DNA of 64,000 bases from Monoplex corrugatus (taxonomy: Eukaryota; Mollusca; Gastropoda; Littorinimorpha; Ranellidae), in NCBI GenBank assembly GCA_030674185.1, contig CM060306.1:1287288-1351287 (forward strand), in the 5' to 3' direction. Position 1 is the stretch's first letter, and every line of letters starts with the position of its first letter. The notes beneath the pieces were generated by a model. The model saw nothing but the letters and a program-made list of their open reading frames with translations. It did no database searches and had not been told where the DNA came from. A program made the translations under genes and the position numbers. Shown in pieces: positions 23,463-36,132 of this stretch.

Positions 23463-25240
23463 ACGCAACCCATCACAGTACAATGGAACTGCCCATCATG
23501 GAGAACTGGATGAGGTACCATCATTGGAGGAGCTGAGAGATACCACCAACACTCTCCTAATGGAACAGACTTCAGGCAGCGACACCATCCTACCCAAGGC
23601 CACCAAGCTCAGAAAGCCTGTCCTCCTTCAGTTCCTACATGAACTGCTCTGCCTTTGCTGGGAGGAAAGAAGAGTCCCCCAAGAAATGCAAAACACCACT
23701 ATCGAGACGATCTACAAGAACAAGGACGATCGCATCCATCTCAGCAGTCTATTTCTGCTCATGGACTGTGTCTACCCAGAGTCCCAGTTCAGCTTCAGGG
23801 CGGGCAGGGCGACGACCGACATGACTTTATCCCTCAGCCATCTCCAAAAGAAAGGTAAAGAATAAAGTCAGTCACACTACATAATGTTTATCAACCTCAC
23901 CAAGGCCTTCGACCTTGTCTGCAGGAAGGGTCTATTCTAACTCTTCTGAAGGAACATCTGCCCTCCTCCCCCCAAAGTGTCTCAGCATGGTGATATCACT
24001 CCACTGTGACATGAAGGGAACAGTTCTATATGATGAGTCCTCCTGGGAACCCTTCGCCATCAGCAGCTGAATCAAGCAAGGCTGCGTGCTAGTGCTGACC
24101 CTCTTTGGGATCTTGTTTTCCCTCCTCCTGATGTATGCCTGTTACTCGTTTACTGACGGCATCTATCTGCACACCAGGTGTAATGGGAAGCTGCTTAACC
24201 TGGCGTGACTGAACTTGAAAACCTAGGTCAGGATGGTATTCGTCAGGGAGATGGTCTTTGCTGATCATGGAGCCCTAGTGACCCACACCAAGATGCCTTC
24301 CAAAGACTGGATGACCACTTTACTGACGCATACAAATAGTTTGGGCTCACCTTTAGCCTGAAATAGATCAACGTCAGCGCACAAGATGTCACCACTCCTC
24401 CATAAAGCACCAGGGACTGCATCACCCTTGAAGTCATAGACAACTTTACCTACCTGGGGTCCATCATCACCCTCTTATCCCATGTCGAACTCGACAGTCA
24501 GCTCAGTAAGGCAAACACCGTCATGGCCAGACTGACAATGAGGGTTTGGGAAAACAAAGCGCTGATAGGACACACCAAGATCCGAGTGTTTCAGGCCTGT
24601 GTCCTCAGTGCCTTACTGTATGCAAGTGAAACCTGGACCATCTACATAAGGCAAGAACGTCGGCCCAACTCATTTCAAACACAGTGCCTAAGACGCATCC
24701 TTGGAATCAATTGGCAGGAATGCATCCCACACCAAGACATCCTGGAGCATGCCAAAATCCCCAGCATGTACTCCCTGCTGAACACAACGTCGCCTACAAT
24801 GGTTGGAGCATGTTTGTCACATGGAGGATGGGAGGCTGCCACAAGACATCCTGTATGGACAGTTAGTCCAGGGCACCAGAACAGTGGGCCAATACCCACT
24901 CCATTTCAAGAACGCCTGCAAAAGAGACCTGAAGGACTGCAACATCTCCACTGACAGCTGGGACACTCAGGCCATGGATGGTGCTGCCTGGCGTCACACT
25001 GTCCACAAGAGCATCACAGAGGCAGACATGAGGAGAGGTCAGTTTGCAGGGGACAGGAGAGACCAGAGGAAACATACTACAGCAACCCCTACAACCCAGG
25101 CCTCCCAACTTCAACAGGGACTGCCACTCACGCATTGGCCTGTATAAGCCATAGCAGACAGTGCCAAGACCCAACCAACAGACAACATTACAGGGGCGCA
25201 TTCAACATAATCTCCCAAGACAGAGATGCCAATGATGATG
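23463..25240 (+). pseudogene. RTE-like copy 2, part 2
   Basis: Resumes with LDEVPSLEELRDTTNTL, FLHELLCLCWEERRVPQEM, YPESQFSFRAGRATTDM, a degraded KAFD region, then MARLTMRVWENK, CVLSALLYASETW and LRRILGINWQECIP and a terminal CKRDLKD stretch. Everything aligns in order with the first RTE-like element. Stops and frame changes are frequent. The 3' end CCAAGACAGAGATGCCA leads into a (GAT)n tail at 25231-25253. Confidence 0.75.
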
Positions 25241-25253
25241 ATGATGATGATAA

Positions 25254-25805
25254 TGATAACAATAATGTACATTCATAGTGCAACTAACAGTGCTCTGGGC
25301 ATTAACTATTTTTACCAAATAACATCATGCACACACTGTGAATTACATCCATGTATCACATACTACTAAAACACAATAAAACAGGATAGGATAGGGTCAA
25401 TATAACAAAGTACTTTAAACAGAAGGATTCATGAAAAAGATGAACGTTAACTTAGGTCTTGAAAGGAGGTGACGTTATCAAATCTATTAAAGGAGGTGAC
25501 GTTATCAAATCTATTAAAGGAGGTGACGTTATCAAATCTATTAAAGGAGGTGACGTTATCAAATCTATTAAAGGAGGTGACGTTATCAAATCTATTAAAG
25601 GAGGTGATGTTATCAAATATATCAGATCAAACGGCAGATTGTTCCACTGGAGAGGTAAAAAACGGGGAAGAGATCGGAACCAATGGATTTTATGTCTGTG
25701 CCAAGAGATATAAAACAGCCGAATATCAAAAGAAGAGCGAAGGGTACAGAAAGTATAATAGATTTGAAGCAGTCATGTTGAAATCTCATAGCAAGAAGCT
25801 TTAAG
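25254..25805 (-). pseudogene. Possible CR1-like LINE 3' end, decayed
   Basis: AATAATGTACATTCATAGTG resembles the reverse complement of a CR1 tail, and CAGATTGTTCCACTGGAG resembles the antisense of the conserved WNxLP region. Weak, but the order fits a minus-strand LINE tail. A 27-bp minisatellite interrupts it. Confidence 0.3.
25456..25622. repeat. 27-bp minisatellite, about 6 units
   Basis: Unit GGAGGTGACGTTATCAAATC plus TATTAAA, nearly perfect. A multiple of three, so it stays open as GGDVIKSIK repeats; not judged coding. Confidence 0.95.
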
Positions 25806-26109
25806 GACGAGTCTTGCAGCAAATATTTGAACTTTCTTTATTGGTTAATACAGAAGACAGAGGACGCCGTTTTTAGAAACTGAAACTGACTTGACATGTC
25901 TTCATTGCCTGGTGTGAGACTTCATGTGGGATAAAAGATCAAACCTGGAAGAACATGGTTTTCTGCAGACACTGCATGGTAAGGACTCCTGCAGCCCTGG
26001 GTTATGCTACTGCCAATCACTGTGCTGTTGAACAGTAGTTGTTCTGTTTTGTTCAAATGTGATTGTACCCTGTGTGCATTACTAGTGTCAGTATGCTGGT
26101 CTAGGGCAT

Positions 26110-26400
26110 TGTCTCCCTAGTTAGTTATGTTGATGCCACAGTTGATGATATTGGCCTTCAAAGTATCCTTGTCTTCCCTGGTCATGGTGTTCTTGCTTAA
26201 GCTTTCCATACAGTAGCGTCTTTGTGGTTGTCTTCCGTACGGGACAATATGTCTTGTCCAACGAAGCTGGCATTTGTGGGTTACAAACTCTATAATGGGA
26301 TAATTAAGTGGTTTTCCCACGTCACGATGTCCTTACTTCAGTTATCTATACAAAGTGTTTTGGGGATGTGTTTGTCTTCTATACAGACATAATAGGAGAT
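26110..26400 (-). pseudogene. RTE-like LINE C-terminal fragment at gap edge
   Basis: The minus strand reads FVTHKCQLRWTRHIV and then KDTLKANIINCGIN. These match the KxQLRWxGHV and YKDxLKxxLKxCxI motifs of RTE-type C-termini and the fragment at 5650-6290. It runs into the gap. Confidence 0.55.
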
Positions 26401-26500
26401 NNNNNNNNNNNNNNNNNNNNNNNNNNNNNNNNNNNNNNNNNNNNNNNNNNNNNNNNNNNNNNNNNNNNNNNNNNNNNNNNNNNNNNNNNNNNNNNNNNNN
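26401..26500. other. Assembly gap, 100 N
   Basis: Exactly 100 unknown bases, a conventional placeholder for a gap of unknown size. Confidence 1.
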
Positions 26501-29500
26501 AAATTTTTAAAATAAAAATTCATTACTTTATTTTTAGTATACCCTTTAAAAAAACATTATACAATTATTATATCATTTTTCAAATTATATCATATTCAGT
26601 AACATATTCTTTACATCATATCATTTAACATATTCATTCATTATATTTAAAGATTCATATTCATTAACTTTCATTAATCATATATTATATCATATTCATT
26701 TCATCAAGTTATTATACATACATACTTCATTTTTCATATCATATTTATTATACAATATTCTTTCTATCATTTTCATCTTTTTATTATTCATATTCATTAT
26801 ATCAATTTCTTATACATAAACAATCATATTCATTATTCATTTTCAGTATATCATTTCATTTTCAATAATTCAATTTTTACATATTCATTATACATATTCT
26901 TTATACATTTTTCATTTGATCAACTTACTTTATATTTAGTTATTATCATATTCTTATTCAATTGTATATCAACATTAAAATATTTTTATATCAATCATTA
27001 TATCATTTCAAATTATAAATATCAAATTTTTTTTCAAATTTTTTATTATATTTATTTTCATTTATCATTTTATTTATCATATTCATTTTTTCATTTTTTA
27101 TCAATTTATTTTTATTTTGATCCCTTTTTAATATATTCTTATATCATTTTTATATCATACATACTTCTTTTTATATATCATATTTTTTATTATTTCAAAT
27201 TTTTTTAAATAATTATTTCTACATTTTTATTATATCAATTCATTAATCATATCATTTCTATCAAATTTTTATCATACATATTTATTTACATCATTTTTTT
27301 TTTTTAACATTTCATTATTTTTCAATTTAAATGAATATTACATTAATCATTTTCATTAACATATTCTTATATCTTTTACATATCATATTCATTACATCAT
27401 TTTTATTTATATCATATTTTATTAAATTTTAGATTCTATTATATCATTTCATTATATCATATTCATTTATTCCCTATTCATATTCATATTAGATCAGATT
27501 CATTATATCATATTATATATCATATTCATTATATCAAATGCATTATATCATATTCATGAGATATTTTATCATCATTCATTTTTAAAGGAGCATGATGTCA
27601 TTACTATCATTGGGAGATATCATATTCATTATATTTCATATATCATTTTTTTCATTTTCATCAAATTCCCTTAATCAAATTTTATATCCTATGAAACATA
27701 TTCAATATCCCTTAGAACATATTCATTACTTCATATTTATTATATCATTTCATTATACATTAGCATTAATATCATATTCATTACTTTCATTTTATATATC
27801 ATATTCATTACTTCATATTCATATATCATATTCATTATACAATTGATTAATCATTTAGTATTAATCCTATTCATTACTTCATAACAGATCATATTCATTG
27901 ATTCATATTCATTATATCATATTCATATATCATATTCATATATCATATTCATTATATCATAGTCATTATATCATATTCATTACTTCATATTCATTACTAT
28001 CATTTTACATATCATATTCAATTTCTTTCATTTACGATATCATATTCATTATATCAAAGCATATATCAAAATTCATATATCATTATTCATTATACATATT
28101 CATATATTTATTTCATTACTCATATTCATTACTATATATCATTTTTATATCATTTCATTACTATCATTTATTATATCATTTTCAATATATTCATACTTGC
28201 ATGTACTATCTTTTTATCATATCATATTCTTACTATCATTTTTAGTTAATATTTATTTTTCATTATCATACATATTCATTACTATCATTTTTATCATATC
28301 ATAGTTCATTACTTCATTTGTTATCATATCATATTCATTATATCATTATTCCCTTACTATTTTATTTTATCATATCATTTCATTACTCAAAATTCCCTTA
28401 TATCATTTTTATTATATCATTATCATTACTTCATATCATAGATTCTTTCATTTTTATCATATCATATTCATTAACTTTCATTTTTATCATATCATATTCA
28501 TTATATCATATTCAGTACTATCATTTTATCATATCATATTTATTATTCATTTTATCAGACTATCATTATATCATTTTTATCCCTATCATATTCATTACAT
28601 CATTTTTATCATATCATAATTTATTACTATTTATTTTTGTATCATATCCCTATTCATTACATCATTTTTATCATATCATATTCATTACTATCATTTTTAT
28701 CATATCATATTCCATTACTTCATATTCATTATATTCATATTCATTATATCATATTCATTACCTATCATTTTTATCATATCATATTCCCTTACTTTCATTT
28801 TTATCATATTCATATTCATTATATTCATATTCATTTCTTCATTTTTATCATATCATATTCATTACCCTTTTATTTTTATAATAATTTATATTCATTTACT
28901 TTCATTTTATCATATCATATTCATTACTTTCATATTCATTATATCATATTCATTATATCATTTATCATATCATATTCATTACTATCATTTTATATTCATA
29001 TTCATTACTATCATTTTTATCATATGCATATTCATTATATCATTTTATCATATCATATTCATTATATCATTTTTATCATATCATATTCATTACTATCATA
29101 TCATATATATCATTATCAATCTGATATCATGTTATCATATCATATGTCATTATATCATTTTTATCATATCATATTCATATGATCATTTTATATCATAGTC
29201 AGTATTCATTTTATCATATGTCAATATGTACATATATCATTTTTATCATATCATATTCATTACTATCATTTTTATCAATCATATTATTATATCATTTACT
29301 ATCATATCCATATCCATCAATCATTCATAAGCCATTTTTATCATATCATAGTCATAGTCAACATTCCCAACCCATATCATTATCATATCAATTATTCATG
29401 TATATCCAGGATCATAATCATTAATCTTTTACATATCATATTCCATTATATAATTTTTATAGTTATCATAGTCGATTATACATATTTTGATCATATGGCA

Positions 29501-30180
29501 TAGTTGCATTAGATCATTTTTATCATATCAATTCATACGATATGTTTAATTAATTATTCATTTTTATATATATATAGATTCATGTTTTATATACATTTTA
29601 TTGTGATCTATTCAGTTTTGGTGATATATATTTATCATTATGATATTACATTTTTGTATCATTTTTATATCATATTCATTACAATCATTTCTTATCATAT
29701 CATATCATTATATCATTTTTATATCATTGTTAGTAGTCATTGTTATGTATAGATGTCATTATATAAGTTTGATTAGATCAATTGATATCTAGTCATGTAA
29801 TATTATAAGTATATTATATTTATATCATATTGCATTATTATCATTGTTTATCAGTGTATGTCATTAGTCATTTACAACATATTCATTATATCATTTTTTA
29901 TCAAAAGCATATTCATTATATCATTTTACATATCAGTATTGCAATACTATCATTATCTCCTATAAATCATGTTTATCATACATTCAACTATCATTTAAGA
30001 TCATACAGGACTTCATATTCAGATAATCAGATCTGTCAATCATTACAACATCAGTATGTAATCAGTTACATATCATTCATTACTGATCATTTTTATCATA
30101 CATATCATTACTATCATTTTTATCATGACATACATACTTCATATTACAGATTCATATAGATTCATATTCATGAATCAGAC
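26501..30180. repeat. AT-rich satellite, degenerate 29-30-bp unit
   Basis: Dominated by ATTACTATCATTTTTATCAT plus ATCATATTC. The part next to the gap (26501-27550) is most degraded, and regularity rises toward 28300-29300 and falls again after 29450. Open frames are repeat artefacts. Confidence 0.85.
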
Positions 30181-30249
30181 ATGTTTAGTCTACAATTCAT
30201 TATATCATTGTTACAAATCATCTTCAATTTACTAGCATTTATCAGACAT

Positions 30250-31150
30250 ACAAATGCAATTACAGTATACAGACCCGTAAACAACAAAAGACAGTTTAAA
30301 AAACATACAGACTGTAAAAGACAGAAAGATGTAATAGTTAAAGACATAAGAACTGAAAAGAATAAAAGATTTTAAAAGTTACAGAATTAAGAAATAAATT
30401 TGTTTCAGAATTTGATGTCAATAGTTAAAGAAAAGACTAATAGTTACAGACATAAGATGAAACAGACATAAGATGTCAATATTAAAGACATAAAATGTAA
30501 AAGAATTAAAACTGTAATATTAAAAATACGAGTAAAAACATAAGATGGAAAAAAGAATAAAAACTGGAAATAGACAAAAGAATTTTAATAGTTCAGAATA
30601 AACGAAAAGTTAAAGACATACAGATTTTTAATAGTTAAGTAATAGAATGTTAAAAAGTTTAAAAGAGATAAAATGTAAAAATAAAAAGATGTAATAGTTT
30701 CCCCCCAAAAATACAGACTTTTAAACAGCCTAAGACTGTAAAAAGACTAAAGGGGTGAAACAGACAAAACCAAAAATGTCCCAAAAGTTACAGACATACA
30801 ACTGTCAATAGTTACAGACAAACAGACTGTAAACAGACATACAACTGTAAAAAAGTTACAGACAAAAAGACGTCAATAGTTTCCCCCCATACAGACGTCA
30901 ATAAATTACAGACATAAAAGACTGGGCAATAGTACAGACATACAGCTGTCAAAGTTACAGACATACAACTGTAAACAGACATACAGACTGTCAATAGTTT
31001 TAAAAAGACATACAGACTGTCAAAAGTTAAAAGACATACAGACTGTCAATAGTTACGACAACAGACTGTAAACAGACATAAGACTGTAAATAGTTACAAC
31101 CCTACAGACTGTCAATAGTTACAGAAAAAATTCAGACTGTAAAAGGAAAA
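30250..31150. repeat. 25-bp tandem repeat, noisy
   Basis: Unit AGTTACAGACATACAGACTG plus TCAAT, with many single-base changes and odd C-runs (30701-30707, 30882-30887) that replace unit sequence. Confidence 0.8.
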
Positions 31151-32425
31151 TAAGTGTAGCTGAAATCAATATATTGTCATTATGTAATGTCCCGAAGTGT
31201 ACTGAGTCATTATGTAACGTCCTGAAGTGTAAACTGAGTCATATTGTCATTAAAGTAATGTCCTAAGTGTAGCTGAGTCATTAAATTGTCATTATGTAAC
31301 GTCCTGAAGTGTAGCTGGGGTCATTATATTGTCATTATGTAACTCCTGAAAAATGTAGCTGAGTCATTATATTGTCAAATTTTTGTAACGTCCTGAAGTG
31401 TAGCTGAGTCATTATGTAACGTCCTGAAGTGTAGCTGAGTCATTATATTTGTCATAATGTAACGTCCTGAAGTTGTAGCTGAGTCATTAATTGTCATTAT
31501 GTAATGTCCTGAAAGTGTAGCGAGTCATTATATTGTCATTATGTAACGTCCTGAAGTGTAGCTGAGTTATTATGTAATGTCCAGAAGTGTAGCTGAGTCA
31601 ATATATTGTCATTATGTAACGTCCTGAAGTGTAGCTGAGTCATTATGTAACGTCCTGAAGTGTAGCTGAGTCATTATATTGTCATTATGTAACGTCCTGA
31701 AGTGTAGCTGAGTCATTATATTGTCATTATGTAACGTCCTGAAGTGTAGCTGAGTCATTATATTGTCATTATGTAACGTCCTGAAGTGTAGCTGAGTCAT
31801 TATGTAACGTCCTGAAGTGTAGCTGAGTCATTATATTGTCATTATGTAACGTCCTGAAGTGTAGCTGAGTCATTATATTGTCATTATGTAATGTCCTGAA
31901 GTGTAGCTGAGTCATTATATTGTCATTATGTAACGTCCTGAAGTGTAGCTGAGTCATTATGTAATGTCCTGAAGTGTAGCTGAGTCATTATATTGTCATT
32001 ATGTAACGTCCTGAAGTGTAGCTGAGTCATTATGTAATGTCCTGAAGTGTAGCTGAGTCATTATGTAACGTCCTGAAGTGTAGCTGAGTCATTATATTGT
32101 CATTATGTAATGTCCTGAAGTGTAGCTGAGTCATTATGTAACGTCCTGAAGTGTAGCTGAGTCATTATATTGTCATTATGTAACGTCCTGAAGTGTAGCT
32201 GAGTCATTATATTGTCATTATGTAATGTCCTGAAGTGTAGCTGAGTCATTATATTGTCATTATGTAACGTCCTGAAGTGTAGCTGAGTCATTATATTGTC
32301 ATTATGTAACGTCCTGAAGTGTAGCTGAGTCATTATCTTGTCATTATGTAACGTCCTGAAGTGTAGCTGAGTCATTATATTGTCATTATGTAATGTCCTG
32401 AAGTGTAGCTGAGTCACTATATTGT
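31150..32425. repeat. Modular 31/42-bp tandem repeat
   Basis: A 31-bp core (GTCATTATGTAACGTCCTGA then AGTGTAGCTGA) is separated, or not, by an 11-bp GTCATTATATT module, giving 31- and 42-bp periods in irregular order. Very uniform from about 31590; noisier before that. Confidence 0.93.
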
Positions 32426-34872
32426 CATGTGCTACAAGCGTAAAGTGTGTGTGTGTGGATGTGACACAAGGGTAAATGGTGTGTGTGTGTGTGGATGTGA
32501 CACAAGGGTAAAGGGTGTGTGTGTGGATGTGCTACAAGGGTAAAGGGTATTCGTGTGGATGTGATACAAGGGTAAAGGGTATGTGTGTGGATGTGACACA
32601 AGGGTAAAGTGTGTGTGTGTGGAAGTGACACAAGGGTAAAGGGTGTGTGTGTGTTGATGTACTACAAGGGTAACGGGTGTGTTTGTGTGTGGATGTGACA
32701 CAAGGGTAAAGTGTGTGTGTGTGTGGATGTGACACAAGGGTAAAGGGTGTGTGTGTGGATGTGCTACAAGTGTAAAGGGTGTGTGTGTGTGGATGTGACA
32801 CAAGGGTAAAGGGTATGTGTGTGGATGTGACACAAGGGTAAAGGGGGTGTGTGTGTGTGTGTATGTGCTTCAAGGGTAAAGGGTGTGTGCGTGTGGATGT
32901 GACACAAGGGTAAAGGGTGTGTGTGTGTGTGTGGATGTGCCACAAGTGTAAAGGGTATGTGTGTGTGTGGATGTGCTACAAGGATAAAGGGTGTGTGTTT
33001 GTGGATGTGACACAAGGGTAAAGGTGTTTGTGTGTGTGGATGTGCTACAAGGGTAAAGGTTGTGTGTGTGTGTGGATGTGACACAAGGATTAAGGGTGTG
33101 TGTGTGTGGATGTGACACAAGGGTAAAGGGTGTGTATGTGTGTTGATGTGACACAAGGGTAAAGGGTGTGTGTGTGTGGATGTGCTACAAGGGTAAAGGG
33201 TGTGTGTGTGTGGATGTGCTACAAGGGTAAAGGGTGTGTGTGTGTGGATGTGACACAAGGGTAAAGGTTTGTGTGTGTGTGTGGATGTGACACAAGTGTA
33301 AAGGGTATGTGTGTGTGGATGTGCTACAAGGGTAAAGGGTGTGTGTGTGTGGATGTGACACAAGGGAAAGGGTGTGTGTGTGTGTGGATGTGACACAAGG
33401 GTAAAGGGTATGTGTGTGTGGATGTGCTACGAGGGTAAAGGGAGTGTGTGTGTGTGGATGTGCTACAAGGGTAAAGGATGTGTGTGGATGTGCTACAAGG
33501 GTAGAGGGTGTGTGTGTGTGGATGTGACACAAGGGTAAAGGGTATGTATGGATGTGACACAAGGGTAACGGGTGTGTGTGTGGATGTGACACAAGGGTAA
33601 AGGGTATTTGTGTGGATATGCTACAAGGGTAAAGTGTGTGTGTGTTTGGATGTGCTACAAGGGTAAAGGGTGTGTGTGTTGATGTGACACAAGGATAAAG
33701 GGTGTGTGTGTGTGGATGTGACACAAAGGTAAAGTGTGTGTGTGTGGATGTGACACAAGGGTAAAGTGTGTGTGTGTGGATGTGACACAAGGGTAAAGAG
33801 TATCTGTGTGGATGTGACACAAGGGTAAAGGGTGTGTGTGTGTGGATGTGCTACAAGGGTAAAGGATGTGTGTGTGTGGATGTGACACAAGGGTAAAACG
33901 TGTGTGTGTGTGGATGTGCTACAAGGGTATAATGTGTGTGTGGATGTGACACAAGGGTAAAGGGTGTAATGTGTGTGTGGATGTGACACAAGGGTAAAGG
34001 GTATGTGTGTGTGGATGTGCTACAAGGGTAAATAGTGTGTGTGTGGATGTGACACAAGGGTAAATGGTGTGTGTGTGTGTGTGCTACAAGGGTAAAGGGT
34101 GTGTGTGTGTGGATGTGCTACAAGGGTAAAGGGTGTGTGTGTGGATGTGATACAAGGGTAAAGGGTGTGTGTGTGTGGATGTGACACAAGGGTAAAGGGT
34201 ATTGTGTGTGGATGTGACACAAGAGTAAAGGGTGTGTGTGTGTGGATGTGACACAAGGAAAGGGTATGTGTGTGTGGATGTGACACAAGGGTAAAGTGTG
34301 TGTGTGGATGTGCTACAAGCGTAAAGTGTGTGTGTGTGGATGTGACACAAGGGTAAAGTGTGTGTGTGTGTGTGTATGTGACACAAGGGTAAAGGGTGTG
34401 TGTGTGGGTGTGCTACAAGGGTAAAGGGTATGTGTGTGGATGTGACACAAGGGGAAAGGGTATGTGTGTGGATGTGACACAAGGGTAAAGTGTGTGTGTG
34501 TGGATGTGACACAATGGTAAAGTGTGTGTGTGTGGATGTGCTACAAGGGTAAAGTGTGTGTGAGTTGATGTGACACAAAGATAAAGTGTGTGTGTGTAGA
34601 TGTGACACAAGGGTAAAGGGTGTGTGTGTGTGGATGTACTACAAGGGTAACGGGTGTGTGTGTGTGGATGTGACACAAGGGTAAAGTGTGTGTGTGTGTG
34701 GATGTGACACAAGGGTAAAGTTTGTGTGTGTGGATGTGCTACAAGGGTAAAGGGTATGTGTGTGTGTGGAGGTGACACAAGGGTAAAGGGTGTGTGTGTG
34801 GATGTGCTACAAGGGTAAAGGGTATGTGTGTGTGTGGATGTGCTACAAGGGTAAAGGGTATGTGTGTGTGTG
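32426..34872. repeat. 30-36-bp tandem repeat with GT core
   Basis: Unit GATGTGACACAAGGGTAAAG followed by a variable (GT)n. Two unit types, GTGACACAAGG and GTGCTACAAGG, are mixed. About 2.45 kb. Long minus-strand frames rich in His, Thr and Pro come from the repeat. Confidence 0.93.
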
Positions 34873-35395
34873 GATGCCAGAGGCTCTTTCAGTATGAATA
34901 GTATCCCCACCTTCTTGAAAATCTGTGCTATAAATTTCCTCTTTTCTATCATTGTCTTTTTTTTTGCTATGTTCCTTCGCTTTCTGTCATTTCTTCTTAT
35001 AATTTTCTGCCTTGCTGGTCCTTTCACTTGCATGTGCTTGGTAAAGTCTTAATGCTTTCTCTTAGGAGTGATAATTGGGTACATGTATTAAATGCATTTT
35101 TGCATCTGGAGAAATGAGATATGCGAAAGCAATGTTGGGTACTTTAGGCCCGTTCTTCTATATGTTTTAGTGTCCTTAGTTATGTTTAAATTTGTATTCA
35201 GGTATGTTTTCTAAATCTCCTGTGTGATAAATTGGATGGAGTGGTCAGCGCCAGGGGCATCTCCTTAGATTATATGTGCAAATGCATTGATATGTGTACT
35301 TAATTTTTTTTTTTTTTTTTTTTCCTGTTGAAGTATTGTGTATGTTTTGAAACGGTTATAACCCTGGTGTTGCTTTACGCAGTCAGCTGGGCTTT
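34873..35395 (+). repeat. Dispersed repeat X, copy a
   Basis: Begins near CAGAGGCTCTTTCAGTATGA, includes TAGTATCCCCACCTT, GATAATTGGGTACATGTATT and GGAGTGGTCAGCGCCAGGGG, and ends near GAAACGGTTATAACCCTGG. Copies b, c and d are at 39052, 53580 (minus) and 63671. No tRNA head or coding region is visible. Probably a SINE-like or LINE-tail element of roughly 520 bp. Confidence 0.75.
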
Positions 35396-35399
35396 ACAA

Positions 35400-35490
35400 A
35401 GAAATAACAGTAACGGGTTCCCAAACAGGATTGAACCTAGACCTACCAGTTGGAAGCCTAATGCCCAAACCACTTGACTGTAAGCCTGTC
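35400..35490 (-). mobile_element. tRNA-derived SINE head fragment
   Basis: The minus strand has AGTCAAGTGGTTTGGGCATTA (A-box-like, first 20 bases sufficient) and a B-box GGTTCAATCC that fits the Pol III consensus GGTTCRANNCC. Only the tRNA-related part is visible. Confidence 0.55.
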
Positions 35491-35502
35491 AACATTGATT
35501 TA

Positions 35503-36015
35503 AAAAAAAAAAGTTTTTAGGATCATCGCACTCAGGGAGGTTACCTTTGTGCTCACCTTTTTTTTTTCGTCGTATTTTCTACACCATCTTAATGGCCACA
35601 GAAGCTGGCACAGTTTTTTTTTTTTTTACAATGTGATGACGAGGATGTCAATGAGGATGACAATTATGATGCTGTGGAGTTTTATCTAGGATTGAGACTG
35701 CGTGACAGGGTTGTACTCAATGTTTACTGTCATAATATATCCTGACGTCAACCAGGCCTGAGAGATACAGACACTTGCGGTGCTGGTCAGAAGATTTGAG
35801 CAACACCCTCAATGACGCATCTGTGAATAGGATGAGACTCGACTGTGTGGTCCCAGTCTTCCCAATGAGCCCATAACACACTCAACTCTGGGTAGGAGCC
35901 GGTTAGAGCCGAAAAATCCCACAATGATAACGTTTTGAAGGGACTGGTGGGGATTTGAACTCACAGCCTTCCAGTCGGTAGTCCATTGCATTAACCATTA
36001 CACCACGGCGACTGG
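35503..36015 (-). mobile_element. tRNA-derived SINE with 13-bp target duplication
   Basis: The minus strand starts CCAGTCGCCGTGGTGTAATG (A-box region) followed by B-box GAGTTCAAATCC, then a body including AATCTTCTGACCAGCACCG and CTGGTTGACGTC. Perfect flanking direct repeats TGTCAACATTGAT lie at about 35487-35499 and 36018-36030. The insertion is nested next to an older SINE head. Confidence 0.75.
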
Positions 36016-36132
36016 TTGTCAACATTGATATTAGTTTTGATGGTTTTCTACAGGTTTTGGACGAACTGGCTCAAGCTTATGAAAATGAAGTGATGGACGT
36101 AGAACAGCACCAGTGGTTTCAGCATTGTTTGT

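Noticed and set aside
26501..29424. Ile/Tyr/Ser/His-rich frames of 80-187 codons
   Set aside because: AT-rich satellite read in frame; no conserved motif.
32425..34608. His/Thr/Pro-rich minus-strand frames over 200 codons
   Set aside because: Translation of the GT-rich tandem array; many overlapping frames are equally open.
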